This document shows, piece after piece, positions 12,997-26,470 of a stretch of DNA of 64,000 bases. Numbering within the stretch: position 1 is the stretch's first letter; every line of letters begins with the position of its first letter. The DNA is taken from the NCBI GenBank assembly GCA_018806985.1, contig JADANN010000060.1:185001-249000 (forward strand). The letters run 5' to 3'. Source of the stretch: Angiostrongylus vasorum. Its lineage: Eukaryota; Nematoda; Chromadorea; Rhabditida; Metastrongylidae. The position numbers and the translations under genes were made by a program. The notes below the pieces were generated by a model. The model saw only the letters and a list, made by a program, of their open reading frames with translations. It did not search any database and was not told the origin of the DNA.

Positions 12997-14554
12997 GTTA
13001 CTGCTATCGAATTCGGATATTTGTCAATTATTGGATAAACGAACAGAAAATTTTTGACATTATCCTTCATTGTTGTCTTACACATTCATAAATTCTTTCT
13101 ACATATCATAACGCGATTTGTGTGATTTCTTAAAGAAGCGCTCTGCTGTTCGAATTGTAGCCGACGTGTTAATGGGACAACAAGTACAAATAAGAAATTC
13201 GGTAATCGACGTTTTTGTGAAGAGTACCTGAATGAGGTGATTCTCTTTATATCCTTTATATATACACTGTATTTATTTGTGCGTATTTTTACACATTATA
13301 CTGAGTGAGATGCAATTCTGAGAAGCTGCAGCAGCTAACGAATCTCTTAGTAGGGTCCATTCGAGTCATTCGACAATCAGCACAAGGACATGTGCTGCAA
13401 ATGATGGAGTCAAATTCACTAATAGACTAAAGCAATGGCAGTCATGTGACTAGGCCGAAAACATTTGCTCATGGTGCAGAGCACCTTTCCTCTTTCCTTT
13501 TAAACTGACCGATTCCTAGACTAATTATCAAGTGTCAACTAGTTCGTGATATCTCCCTTGTTCTTTTGCAAAATATTAATTGTTAAAGTTATTTTACCTA
13601 ACAGCAATCACGAATAACGACTCGAATGTCTAATATATCGACGGGCGTCAGACTCAACTGTTTGAGTACTGCTACAGTATCATCGTGTGATCACCTCGTT
13701 TACGGTAGCGTCATCTAATCTGTATACCAACACGGCTTCTTTCGCAAACACACAACGCCGCATACTTGTTCCGTGTGCAATTACAACTTATTACTTCTAT
13801 GACGTCATCATTCGACGTAACAAAGAACTCTCAGATGAGTCGGCAAATATAGTAAGACAACTTTTGAACTCTGTCGACAAAGCCATCTGTCCTGTCCATG
13901 CTGTTATCCATCTAATATTGATGAGAAATGAAGGCAAAATTTTCTCTGCAACATAATATTCATTAAAAGTATTCGAAACACAACATAAAAAATTTTTAAA
14001 AAATGCACACAATATTTATGACACCTCATAAGCGATAACTAAAATGAATACAGATTTGAATACAACTACTAGTGTACTTTTTGAACAAATCGAGGTGTTG
14101 GTTGTTCACCGATTTTCTCCACCTCCCCTCTTGTCGTCATGAAAACACGGTCCTCATGCTAGATGTCGGTGGCGAATCGATAAGATTCCGTTTCCGCTAC
14201 TTACAAAGGCAATTTAGCACCCAAAAATATAATGAGCTCGGTTGTGGTGCGGACATACTAGGGTAAACCCGCCAAACTCAGAGGCGACATTCTTTGAGCA
14301 ATGATGTGTAAAACACATACAAAAAACAATTGTCATCAAAGTGACACCACACAAATCCAGTGTGTAACAAGCAAAACAAATGCATAACTCGTACAGAAGC
14401 TTTTCAAAACGGCACTGGTGGGTACTCGTCAATTTCTCGAAACAATCGACAGTATTCACTGAGCACATTTGGTCATTGAGAAATCGCATGAAATCGATGT
14501 AAAAACAAATTAAAAACACTCCTGCATCAACTAGTATCAAGCCATATTTCCTAT

Positions 14555-14560
14555 TTTATT
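14555..14560 (-). other. Polyadenylation signal of the ref-2-like gene
   Basis: AATAAA on the minus strand, about 25 bases after the TGA stop at 14585. It implies a very short 3' UTR and puts the minus-strand open frame at 14214-14540 outside the transcript. Confidence 0.55.
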
Positions 14561-14584
14561 GCTCATATTACTTGATCAGCTTGT

Positions 14585-16942
14585 TCAGTGAAACTGTTGG
14601 TAGAGTTCAGTCGGAAACATGGCCGATGCTGCATGATGTGCGAGCGGATAGGGTGGAGGCGGACCGTAGGCTGGTGGACGAATCAGCGGCGAGCTGGACG
14701 GGAACTGTAGCTGCGCCTAGAAACATTTTATCTTTTTTTCGTTGACTTTTGGCAAACATCGACTTAGTGAATGGAAACTACGGTAAAGAATAGTCACCGC
14801 GTCGACGAACTAGTTGGTACACGGCGAGTCATGTATGTTTTTTTTATGTATCACAGCTGAGTGCAGATCCTGCCTGTAGGGTTAGTCCGTTAACAGATTG
14901 GTAGAAAGTCTCCCTCAATCTTTTCCCACTTAAAAATCAGTACGCAAGCAGTTCAACAATTCTCGAGGTCGAACTTATGAATATCTAGGCTGCATTTAAA
15001 TCTCATTGAACTCTGTTATACGCTCCATTTTCGTCAGCAACTCTTTAGCTAATTGCAATGGTGGTATGCCAAAAAATATCTTTGATATTAAAGAACATAT
15101 AAAAAAAGGAACGAATTACAAAGAGAAAAATTAGGCAAACTATGTCTTAGTGGAAGAATAACTGTAGGAAGATGAGCAGTTTCCACTACTTCAGAACGCC
15201 TTTAATCATTAAAAAAAATCTGGAATTAATATTATGAATTATATATATTCAAGAGAAATGGTAGCTGATACAAGTGAACGAAGTGGCTTACCTCGCTTAC
15301 ATCGGGCTTCAAGTTCATGAATGGATCAACTGGAGTGCCTGTGCTCGCGTGTCCCGAGTCACTGCTCTCATCCAATTCCGGTGTGAGGCAGTTTTTTTCG
15401 TGCGCCTAAATGAGGCCAATTTCACGATGGTAGTGGCAAGCGCTTCACAAACGTCGCCTTATTCAGCCCGATCCGTTTTTATGTGATGGTTCATGAATGC
15501 GATTCACTACAACGCTGTGCTCTCTTTGTATCACACATGAAGGCACGTATACACCAGCTTTAAAATGAAACCTGCTTTTCACGCTTTGACTACGAAATAT
15601 AGGTAAACTGAGAACTGATTGTGCAACTGTAGTGCAGAAAAACAGCGATAAAATATGAATATGAGGCCATGAACCGGGTCATGGATGAGGTCAGTGTGCC
15701 TCGTCCGATCATCGTTAGTTATCTCCCCTACCTCGTCGTGCGCGAAATGCTTTAAGCCAGCGAATGCCAATAACATGTCATTATTGAGCGGATTTAAGAT
15801 GCTGATGAGTACTAAGTGAAGTATAAGGTGTGAAAATAAAAAACTGCTGACACAGAATATATAGTATCTGATGAAGCAATGATAGTTTTACAGTATTCAA
15901 CTAACCTTCATGTGTTTTCTTAACGAACTCGGGTGGCTATAGACCTTCCGACATCCTTTAATCTAAACAAGAAATAAGGCCTACTGATCGAAAAAAAATA
16001 ATATGAAGTGGTGGAAACAGTAAGGGAGAAGGAATAGGAAAAAGAAAGGAAGAGGTAGAATGAGTACGTTTAAAGTTATATTATGTTGTTTGTTACCTTG
16101 CATTCATAGGGGTTTTTTCCGATGTATGTACATGCATGTGTTTTTTGCGATCTGACGAATTGGCGAAGGTCTTGTCACAACCCGCATGTGGACATGGAAA
16201 CGGCTTCTCTTCTGAATTGTAACACCATGTACCTGCAGATCATCTTCCAGTCTACCGATAATAGCAAACTACGATTGTCAACAGTAATGATTTGATAGAC
16301 CTACTAAAATTCATCACTGCCACTAGTGCTTGTCGATTTTGTTTTGATTTTCATAAGATTTCACAAGCAAATTAGTGAAGGGAGCCGCTCCCAAGCAAGA
16401 AAACGCTTGGCATATTACGGGATCAATAGTTTTTCTTTGATATTTGAATTCCTCCAACATGCAAAGACGACGAGGAGGTCACCATGTTTTGCAAGCATTA
16501 ATATTCTGTTCATTCACCATTGGCATTGTGGCACGTTTTTCTCGGCTAACCTAGATGTGCCAAAAGGACCACTTTTGTCGCCTATCTAATACAATTGTGC
16601 TCATACCCCACGTTGAATACACCGCGTCAAGTAATGCCTGAAGCATTCATTGATGGAACAAAGTTTTTCGAGGTTATCTAAGTGCACGATCTAAACGATT
16701 TCTCGTTTTTCGCTTCATTTTTGCTTTAATTTGGAACATTACCACTATAGCTGATTTCTTGGAAATACCATAGACACAAAAGTAATCATATGCATAGTTG
16801 AGTTATGGAAATGACACTAAAATCTGGATCAATGCCGACAAGCGCAGATGGTATGAGTGACGAATTTGAATGTGATGAATCTTTGATGTGAAAATTTCAA
16901 AGACATTAGATATTCGAAATACGAATAAACAAACATACGACC

Positions 16943-17029
<87 letters not shown>

Positions 17030-19138
17030 AACCATTTCAGCATTTTGATTGCAGCACTAAGAGAAAAAAGAATGTGAACGAAAAAGAATGCTGCATGAAA
17101 ATGACAAGTTCGGTTTTTTCATCAGCTTTCGGCACCATTACAAGCACTTGATGTTCACGTAGGAAGACGTGAACATGATCAGCATAACATGGTGTTGTTC
17201 AGCTTGTATTCGTGCTGTGTAGTCGAACACAAATGGCTCCTCGTAATTGACATACGACGATTTGGCAATAGGGCTAATTATCACACCGTTCGGCAGGTGT
17301 AGACACGTCTTGTATATAAGAGTGTCAAATACGATATTTGGTGGAGTGAACAGCAGCAGCAGCTTAAGGATGATTGAGGTATGAGATATTATGTGATGTC
17401 GACGGACTCACCATGAGCGAAACACGATGACTGATGCGATTAGGTGTGGTACTGACCAGTACTTCGGCGACAGAACACGTCAAAATAAGTTCACATACAG
17501 TCATACACCTCACATATATTCGTAATCAGTTCTCTATAACACTCTCATTTTCACCTTCTCTTTCGCGTCTTTATGTTCTTACTGTAGGTATGCCACCGCA
17601 TGTCATAAATTGTGTGTGCGCTTCACCTTTCTCTACAGAAACACCTACACAGACATACACACACACGCACATACACCCATATACATATATAGATACAAAC
17701 ATACGTACACACATACACATACACACACGCATACACACACATACAAATAGATAGACAGATGATCAGACAGACAGACGAACAGACACGTACACATACAAAG
17801 CAGCGTGATTTGCAAAAATTTGCTTAACAATAGAGAGTCATAAATAACCGTGCATTTTCAGATGCGAATAAGACCCATTCAGTCGGATTCATAAAATTCA
17901 CGTTTATATTGAGACGATCAATAAAATAGGTAGAAACTGTATGCATATTGAGATAAGAGCAGTGAATATGACAATTGCGAACATCGCTGAAAAACGGATG
18001 AACGACCGGAGTTCGTCACGAGCGAATAGCGTATATTGACAGTAATTCGCCGAGAAGTCTCTATACATTGCCAAATCCTTGACATCATTTCAAAGCGAAA
18101 CACTTCCACATAATCCTAATACAGATGGGCAATAACGGCATTGTATACCTTCTTAAACTTACTCGTATGCGTCCTCACATGAATTTTCAGATTTTCACTT
18201 CGTGCAAATTCACGGTTACACTGCTCACATCGAAATGGTTTCTCACCGGTGTGTACACGAATGTGATTTACTAGTTTGTACTTGGCCTAAACAGGCAAAC
18301 AACATAAGAAACAGATTACTAATGGTCTACTGGCCGATCCAGCTACCTTGAATGGTTTTCCTACTCGATCACAGTTTCTCCATAAACACACATGAGTAGC
18401 GGTTTCAATAAGACCTATATGCTGTTGTGAGACATGGGCCGCAACTTGTGATGAACTCGCAAACATCATACCGCACTCTTTTCCCGTCTAGATGATTAAA
18501 AAACTGAACGACAGAAAAACGAGACAAAAAACATGGCGTCTATGAAGCAGTAACTGGACTCTACTCACTTCATTCAACCATTCACAACGTATTACAGTAG
18601 TTGTTGACTTCTGTGGAAATTGGAAATGAATGGGCGCTTGTCTATAAAACATTAGGAACAAAATTAAACAGCAAACTGTAAAGTACAAACAACATATTGA
18701 CTCTACCGATAGGCGGCAAAATAGTCGGAATGGTTATTTTTGTTGGTGAAAGAATGGTGATCTAGAACCGAATCGTGCACCTTCCAAGTAAAAATCCGGT
18801 AGTGGAGCACACGAATAGGAATGTAACGAGTGATCTCAAACAAAAATATTAATAAATGGAATAAAAATAATCTTAGGAAATAACGAAAACCGACCGCTTC
18901 GGAATATCATGCCTTGTTGCGGATAGCACTCGGCCGGTGTTGGTTCACGACCAAAACGTTGCTGACAATATCCACTGAACATTGTACCGTATTAGGAGTG
19001 ACTTGAAATCTGGGTACAGTAACCCGTGGCGATTTCCTACCGTGCTGCACGGGTATTACCTCACAGTGGGTTGCACGGCTTGAGGCCACTTCAAGTACCG
19101 CCCCGTTTCACTGTTTCTCTTTCGCCATCGGCGGCCAT
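14585..19138 (-). CDS. ref-2: Zic-family C2H2 zinc-finger transcription factor, ref-2-like (9-exon model, one frameshift)
   Basis: Nuclear DNA-binding regulator; Zic/REF-2 proteins control neural and ectodermal fate. Minus-strand exons in order: 19138-19099 (uncertain), 18761-18707, 18641-18569, 18487-18347, 18286-18163, 16211-16097, 15962-15906, 15405-15292 (or 15301), 14716-14585 with stop. All five Zic fingers are visible: F1 CEWLNE...HVSQQH, F2 [13 protein letters not shown] + [13 protein letters not shown]3 [16 protein letters not shown]4 [18 protein letters not shown]5 [19 protein letters not shown]. The F2 finger is split by an intron exactly after GKPFK. The C-terminus is Pro-rich and ends ELYQQFH. 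Splice phases agree across the model except in exon 16211-16097, where A6 and C4 runs carry two extra bases between F4 and F5 and break the frame. About 282 aa if read without them. The first exon (MAADGERE) is chosen only because its phase fits and it sits in a GC-rich start context; the true N-terminus may differ. Family assignment is very sure. Confidence 0.92.
16944..17024. repeat. (TA)n microsatellite
   Basis: About 80 bases of TA with a short CATACA interruption, in the large ref-2 intron. Confidence 0.95.
17641..17795. repeat. CA-rich simple repeat
   Basis: ACACATACACACGC-type steps, then GACAGA units; also in the large ref-2 intron. Confidence 0.85.
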
Positions 19139-19220
19139 GGGCGTGGTCAGTGCCTATGATTGGCTATCGCAGCGAATCTGGGAGGGTCCACCTTTTTAGG
19201 TTATAATCGAGGAGACTCAC
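19095..19220 (-). promoter_or_regulatory. GC-rich promoter-like island upstream of ref-2-like gene
   Basis: A local GC-rich patch in AT-rich DNA. It holds a KLF/Sp-type box (GGGCGTGGTC at about 19140), an inverted CCAAT (GATTGGCT, about 19159) and the candidate start codon at 19138. It lies directly 5' of the zinc-finger gene. Promoter role is inference from position and composition. Confidence 0.35.
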
Positions 19221-20227
19221 CAGGGGTCAGCTGGCACTATTTGAATTATTATCTGGCTGATTTCTTGATCTTACATCTTAGGCTTCATTTGACTTGACAA
19301 AATAGAATTATAAAACTGCGTATTTGGCTTTGCGAGAAGAAAAAATGAAATATATACCACATAAACAACTTACGGCATCCAAAAGCTAACGAAACTCGGT
19401 GCCACATAGTAATTCATGTCAGCGCGCTAAATTTTTCTATTATTACTACTCTGCAGCTTTATGAGCAAATACTTCATAATTCATAACCTATTTCATATTT
19501 TAAATGAACTTTTTCACTTGTAAAATTTGTAGTAAATTTTCTGCCTAATGAAGTATTGAAAGAACCACAGCGTCTCCTGCCATAGCTTTCGTGATTCCTT
19601 CTATGAAATCTTTTGCTATAACACTGGACACTTAAATATGTCTTGCAAATATTTCGTATGAATGCTGTTGGGCAATATGTTATGCACCATACATACATAT
19701 TATTTCTTTATATTTGATAGCCTTAGTGCGATTTATATGCACATACTTTCTATTGCAGTCACACTTTTTGCCGATCTACGATCGCATTTAATCCACATGA
19801 TAATAATTCAAAATAGTGCGAAAACCTTACTAACTTTCCACGAGTACAGATTGTGTTATGCTGGTATGTTAGATGAGCTAACAGAGACACTGATGATGGG
19901 GTGCTGGTGAGGGGGATGATAATGATGGTGATGACAATTGGATGAGTAGAATCGAAGAAATGTAGAGGTGGTGCCAATACGGCGATATGAGGCAGTCATC
20001 ATTCATTTATATCGCTATGTCCACCCGCCGACCAAATTGATCATTACCTGAAGATGATAATGCCGTTAATGAATGTCTATCGTAATCGCCACCCATTCAA
20101 GTGAAATCTTTACGTTTTCATTAACACAGCGATGACAGTAAGACTAAAATATAGCTCACAACCTATTGCATGGTTGTTGTATACATTTTATTTACTTTAC
20201 ATACATACACATATACATATTTTTTTT

Positions 20228-20598
20228 CTTTTTCATTTTATTCGACCCGCCTTTCGCATCCGCTGTACAGATCCTAGCACTTCCTCAATTCGATTCGTTT
20301 CCTCGCCTCCATCATCCCTAAGGTCTTCCAACTATTATGTGTGGTTTAGGCTGCTAGTTGAGGTTTGTTTTATTCTTTACGAATGTCGTTGAATGTCTAA
20401 TCGGTTCTCTCTGAAATCCTGAGATAATCGGGCTAAAGCAGCGTCATCATGCGGATTGTAGGGAGTGAGCTGTTCCTTGACAAGTCCGGTACCAAGTTCC
20501 CGGCCCCGGACATGTGAGAGACTTGGCAAGTCTAGAGTGCGATCGAACCAACACTGTGTTCGTGATGATCGGCATCATTACCACTTTGCTATCCTTCT
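20228..20598 (-). repeat. SINE D (tRNA-headed)
   Basis: Minus strand: A-box TAGCAAAGTGG, B-box TTGGTTCGATCGC, the shared core ACTTGGTACCGGACTTGTC, then GACATTCGTAAAGAATAAAA. Body matches the copy at 39962-40260. Confidence 0.6.
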
Positions 20599-21819
20599 CT
20601 CTATATGTATAGGCATGTCGTCATTATTTATTATCAATCGGCAGCCCTGATTATTTATTATTTACTTTTTTCTGCATAAAAGAGAACAATAATTTCAGAG
20701 AAAAAAAATTGTTGGAAAACACGTGATGTCAGGCGATACATCAATTAATGTAAATAACTTGTTGTCTTGCAATTTATTGAATTTATAATTAACGAATCTT
20801 CTGTTTGAAATGCTAATATTTGAATTTTTTTCCATGAGGAAAAGAAGACGATTAGAAACGGGAACAAAGAACTTTGCCACTAAAACGAAAAAGGCGAACC
20901 TAAACTAATTGTCGGATTTCATTCGATCTCTCATTTACAACTCGCCAATTCCGGAAAGGATTGCTGGGATTTGAAACGTTTCTCGAATCCTGGTTTATTG
21001 CTAGATCAACCCTAAGCGTAGATTCAAAATGGGGTTATTTCTGTGGCGAGAATTTCCATTCAAAACAAAATTTATCACCAAATCAAGGAAGCCGACATTT
21101 CCAACTTGTTAGTAACCGAGTAGAAAAAAAGTTGCGAAAAACAATCATCAACATCGAAATTCATCTCACATTCAATATATTCGTATTGGTTAGCGCTAGG
21201 GAAAAAAACATACATGCTTAGCGATTTGCAAGCGTTTGAAAATGTTGTATATTTTGTTCAGAACACACGCACATCGTAGCCGAGTCACGTAGCTGCGCCA
21301 TCGCAGTGACTTTTCGCTTCAGAACTGTCCTGGTGCAATCGAAATCTTCATCAAATTCAATTTACCCTACTGCGATTGGCTTTACGAAAGTGTGTTCGCC
21401 GTCGAAACACTGGAATCTTATTGTACACTTCTAGTAACATCTTATTTTTTTTAATATACGATATGCAGTAACTTATATCGTAACATTAATCGTACTCTTA
21501 TCATTATTACATGTTGGAAAACGTTTCATGTGATCGGTCGAAGCAAGGTCGTTCTTCAACGATAATGTTACGATAGATGACAGTGGTGTCGCGTGCCGCC
21601 TGCCGTTATTCTCACCACCAAATCAATCAGAATCGCATCAGTGCCGAAAACGAGTACGGTCACATCGCACTGATCGTATGATTCCAAATTCACAGCTGAC
21701 TACCTGAACTTCTTCGATAAGCGAGGATTTTTCCTCCTGTCTCCCAATAAGCCAACCAGACTTGTTCACTACTGAAAAACGGACAGAAAAAAAAGTGGGC
21801 ATGGTATAGATGACTAGTG

Positions 21820-21940
21820 CGTATAGTGCAGTAATTAGAGGGGGTTCTGCTATACAGACGTTGTGGTCGTCGTTCTGATTTGGCTCCAAGGGCGAACTGA
21901 TCTCCCCAAGCTTTTGGGGTCAAGAATTTTGAACTATACT
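21820..21940 (+). repeat. Degraded SINE A head
   Basis: AGTGCAGTAATTAGAGGGGG and the downstream TTCTGCTATACAGACG follow the SINE A head; body decayed. Confidence 0.35.
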
Positions 21941-22540
21941 TTCGATGGTTAAAAACACTGGGCTCATACATCTATAAGCCTCCGCCAAAAAATTGTGTGG
22001 GCTAAATGCGCACTAATTTACCACTACGACACAAACGCATGGAAAATCTCTACGAACTGATGAACACCGACCACTCTATCCTTTATTTCTTAAAGAATTA
22101 GTTAAAGTTCGCCACAGAAATGACCCTCTCCACTTCAAGTTGGTAACCTATTTTTTTCATGATTAAAAGGAAAGAAACTAGATGTCTATACATAGATGTT
22201 GTAAATGTTGTTAATGCGAGGATGAAAGTCACTCAGACAACACGCAACATTTTCAGAAAAAAGCACCAAACGATCTGGTTTTAGCCAGCTTCTGGCCAAT
22301 GACTGAGTCGTACCGATGACAAATAACTGATTAAAATCCTGTGAAAATCTTATGGAAGAGTGATCATCACCACTGTGGACGATTCCCAACTTAGCGCATG
22401 CGCAGAGTTTGCACAATAAGTAAAAAAATTAAAAACAACTTGGCATATTTTTTGACGTTATCTAAGCAAATTATAAATTTTTCCGTGACCTGCCCTTAAA
22501 TGAAAAGCTCTGCTGATATTTCGATGTTTTTTCTTCAACA

Positions 22541-22622
22541 AGCAGATACGAGGTTGTTATCATAGAATTTATTAGGATACAATAGCTTACATTTCGGCTG
22601 TTTCGCCCTCTTCAGAGCCTAT
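22541..22622 (-). ncRNA. Hammerhead-like ribozyme motif (PLE terminal region)
   Basis: Minus strand: CTGAAGA at 22615-22609, a hairpin GGC-GAAACA-GCC, GAAA at 22595-22592, then the conserved terminus AACAACCTCGT at about 22550. This is the C-U-G-A-N-G-A / stem II / G-A-A-A layout. Stem I and III are not convincingly paired, so activity is unproven. Confidence 0.5.
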
Positions 22623-24227
22623 AAAGGTCAAATTGAGGTCTACCGATATTGCGGCGGTGTTTCTCACTAGGGTCAATTCACATCAAAGTTGGTTTGATTT
22701 AATCTTTCCGGATTTATATTTCGCCTAATCCATTTGCCCTCCTTTGCTCATACCAAATAAATGAGCGACTTTCTTATTTGCGAAACAAACTCAGTCGCTA
22801 TGATGAAATGTGTAACATATGGGCTATGGAAGTCGTGAAAATGAGAAACCGTTTCTAGAAATATTGGCCAAAAATAGTTTCAGGTGTTTGGCGACCGCAT
22901 TGAGAGATTTTTGGGAGACAACTGCAGATTGCATAGATGTGTACCATCATTGGTAGGAAATAATTACTGCTGTATAGTTACGGATTTTATAACATTAAAA
23001 ACGAAAACTATGTCATCCGATGACTAAAAGAAACTACTAAGCCTTGTGAAACCTCGCAACTACATATTTAGTACTTGAAACTCATATTTTTAAGCGCTGA
23101 ATCCGAACACGTTCCCATGAAAAAAAAGTCTTATTTTTTCTTGATGTTTACGCTTTCCTCTGATTAAAATACAGAGGATCTTCTGTTTGGATCGATATGC
23201 ATTACGAATGAAAACAAGTTAAATCACAACATCAGCAATGCTGTTTTTGTTCGCTGGAATTCTCACAGTGGGAGAGATACGGTAGTAATTCGCATTTCTG
23301 AAACCGATGAATAATGGAATGAACAAACTCGTTATGGTGTTTATCGTTCATAGCTAAAATTTTTTTTAAGAAAAAAGTAAGTCGATTTACACGAGGTATA
23401 CTGTATTTATGCACGACATGATGATTCGTGAAGCCCTGGAACTATTTGGACAACATCGAACGAACAAAATAAAAATTGATGTCAATGATGGTATAGTAAA
23501 TTCATCCTCTATGACTTGTGACGCAACTGAGTATGGTAGCCCCCAAACGTGTTAAGTATCAATTTCCAATCAAGCACCAATGATGGGAATAAGGAGACAT
23601 TATCTCTCGACCGTTTGCCCAATCGCCTTCACCACCACTAGAAACCGGTAGACGATCAAATAATCGTCAGCGACGATTTGCATAAGCACTTTAACTCGCA
23701 CAAACGCATAACTTCTTAATCCGATAAAACTCGAAGAAATGCAGATCTTAAGAATCTTTTCGAAATGTTCCATTTTATTATGTTGAATATAACCCGCAGA
23801 AAATTTCAATAACGGTCATTCTGTCAGAAGAAAAGCCGCAGGTGCGAATTTATATTCAGTGAAGAAATACCAGTAAAATATTTTCCGATCTTTCAAATTC
23901 TCGCATAAATCCACTGAATGCCCATGAGTGATGGGCACATGCGAGTATACATAAATACACATGTATTTAAATACAGAGTTCTAGTGGTGGCATTGAATGG
24001 TAGGGGCAAATCCGCATTTATTGCTCACTCGAAATCCGACGTTTGAATGGTCGACTATTGTATTCAGTGAATGCCAACGGCATATTGCCAGCCACTGGCG
24101 TTATATGGATAGCATATGTTATTCGAAACATTATATTCGACTAGGTGAATGCAAATAGTTGCCATTAGCATGCTTCCACATTACTCAGCACGACGACTAC
24201 AATTCACAGAACTTCATGCTGAGCACA

Positions 24228-24300
24228 CACGAGGTTGTTATTATATATTAATTATTCACAACAGATGACCTTTCAGCTAATTCTGTCTTCTTCATAGTCC
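24228..24300 (-). ncRNA. Degenerate hammerhead-like motif
   Basis: Minus strand CTATGAAGAAGACAG...GAAAGG ends in AACAACCTCGTG. The core is mutated, but it lies just downstream of the PLE relic at 24409-24830 and shares the family terminus. Confidence 0.3.
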
Positions 24301-24408
24301 GAAAAGGCTAAGTTAGCTGCGCCTGCTAAGTGCTATTCATTATCTCTACAGGAAAGCCATGATACCAATGTTTCCATCGCCATAAACTAAAACTGCTTCT
24401 TCACACAC

Positions 24409-24830
24409 TCAACGTTTTCGATACGTCTTGTATCGAGTACTCCACTTATAGACCAACCGTACAGAGCTCGATGGGTGATGAAGAATGAATGACGATGGGT
24501 AATGCCTCTTTCTCACTTTAAAAATATCACTTAAGGTATTATGTGTTGTTTCGAACTTATGAAAAAATTCGTCGAATACTTTACGTCCCAAAGTTTTAGG
24601 TCCCTTTGTAAGGATGGTGACTTTCCCTTTCAAATCTTTTCGTTTTGTGTCTGCCTCCTATGCATGTCTAGAAGAGTATTTAACCTGATCTCTTGTAAAA
24701 CGTGACGGGTAATTCTTGGTAATTTCCAAGAATATAAAAAATGAATAGCAGAAAGCAATGCCTCATTATCATTCGTGATTGCACCCAATGCCCCAAACTG
24801 ATATTTTGACGTGAGGGGCCCCTTACTCAT
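24409..24830 (-). mobile_element. Penelope-like element relic (endonuclease C-terminus)
   Basis: Two frames joined end to end: RLNTLLDMHRRQTQNEKI, stop, KGKVTILTKGPKTLGRKVF. They align with the PLE pattern LNTPLG.HRRQ.H.G.DFEVEVTIL.....ARKTLEAFW seen more clearly at 29.2 kb and 57.1 kb. A decayed hammerhead-like motif with the ACGAGGTTGTTAT terminus follows at 24300-24228. Upstream part unreadable. Confidence 0.5.
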
Positions 24831-24962
24831 TTATGTGAGCTTCGTAGAAGGCGGTAAGTGTGAAGTTGTTTTGCTTCCAACGCGCTTGAAATATATGTAT
24901 CATGGTTTTTTCTGTTAAGGTTATGGAGGTGTTTAGCTGATTGAATTGCAATTAACTTGACC

Positions 24963-25034
24963 TTTTCGGACTCTGAAGAAGGCGAAGCCCGTCGAAGAGT
25001 CAGCGGCTGGGGAATGAATAGCACATAATAACAA
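24963..25034 (+). ncRNA. Hammerhead-like motif, plus strand
   Basis: CTGAAGA at 24973-24979 then GGCGAAGCC hairpin and a decayed GAAG, ending AACAACCTTGTG near 25030. Confidence 0.4.
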
Positions 25035-26470
25035 CCTTGTGTATGTCAATCAAAAAAGTAGGTTTATCTATCAAGGGAGAGATTAATAGAAAGTACCTTC
25101 CGGGAATTCACGGTGAGAATTATCGACGTTAGCTATTCAGTGACGTTATTTGCACTAGCTCGTTCGAAATCTTTTGTTAGACTAATTTATTTCGGATGAT
25201 TTTAAAAATTTTGGCACGAATCGTCTGACGTCGACAGGAACGTGACTATATTCAACAAATGAGTAGCACGTTTTGTAAATAGTGGATATTCGACCTCAGG
25301 ATTACGGTATTGATTGTCTTGTGTTGCGCAACTGGTAGCGCCACACAATCGAAGATGCATTGAAGCACAAAAATCGTTCGTTTCATAATTGGTCTATCAG
25401 TTCAAATGCAGTAACTCCTCCAGACTGAAACATGTTCACGAAAGTGCTTAGGCCAGCAATATATGGATGTTTAATGAGGCCTGGGGTGAGAGCTGTGGCA
25501 ACGGGAGGCATTCCAGAAGTTTTGCTTTATAATTAAGGAATATTTTAACAATCGTACTACCTACCGATGTTTAAGTGCTAATCTTTTAGAGGCGGCTCCA
25601 AAGCAGCATGCCGCCTTAGATTCGGGCTATTCGTGCCTCTTTACACTAACCTTCTATCCTACCAAGGGCTGTTGCAACACCTAATAGAGCCACAGTTACT
25701 ATGCTGAACAAGATTTCAAAAGAATGAGAAAAGAAATGGAGAACAAAAAGAGCGCCATTGGATATAACACATTTTAATTAATCTATACAGCTACAGAATG
25801 ATCAAAGAGTTACCGTATGTGCTGTGATGTGTGCGACTGAAGTGCTCCCATGATTGTCAGGGACAGTAATATTATACTATTTGCAGTCGACATTCTCAAA
25901 TATGCTGCCAAGACCAGGAAAAATGAAAACAACTGCACTCTACATCTAATCCTAAGCATTCTTCTACATGATCTATACGTCCGCTGGCTGCAGCTGTGAA
26001 TCGTGAATTCACTTCTTCGTCCTAATTTCACTGATCTTCAATAGCGAATGCATTTCATTGTAGGAGTCCAGTACTGCACCATTTTGAGAGTAACAGGTTT
26101 CTCTTATTTACTTTTACTTGAAGCTACCGCTGTATGTACGAGTGTGTATGCGTCAGTTTTGTCACGTACTTGACCGCTCGCCCTCGTAACAATGGCTTTA
26201 TGCACACAGTGTATACGCAACAAAATGCGAATCGCTCCTATAAAAAAATATGTCGAGAAAATCGATATTGTAAACTATAAAAATAGTGCAAGCATTAAAA
26301 ATGGCTGAGCAGAATTCGGTTCTGGGGTAACTCTAATCAGTTTTTCATTTTTAGTGAATAACTCTATTTTACTCCTGATATCATGTCTAATACAACCACT
26401 ACAGAGACTTATTACTTTGATTTTATGAAAAATAATCGCAGTTGTCCAAGCAAAGAACTATATTGTTAAG
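25035..26470. other. No recognisable feature
   Basis: AT-rich sequence, short random open frames only. Confidence 0.5.

Larger units (their letters stand above)
19220..24200. other. Intergenic stretch with scattered repeats
   Basis: Apart from the D-type SINE, a degraded A head and one hammerhead-like motif, nothing is recognised here. Confidence 0.5.

Noticed and set aside
14214..14540. 108-codon minus frame after ref-2
   Set aside because: Lies beyond the ref-2 polyadenylation signal; no motif, so probably chance.
16829..17151. Open frames rich in Ile-Tyr
   Set aside because: Translations of the TA microsatellite.
18907..19089. First coding exon of ref-2 ([10 protein letters not shown]...)
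   Set aside because: Its donor leaves the wrong phase for the next credible exon; the alternative start at 19138 fits better.
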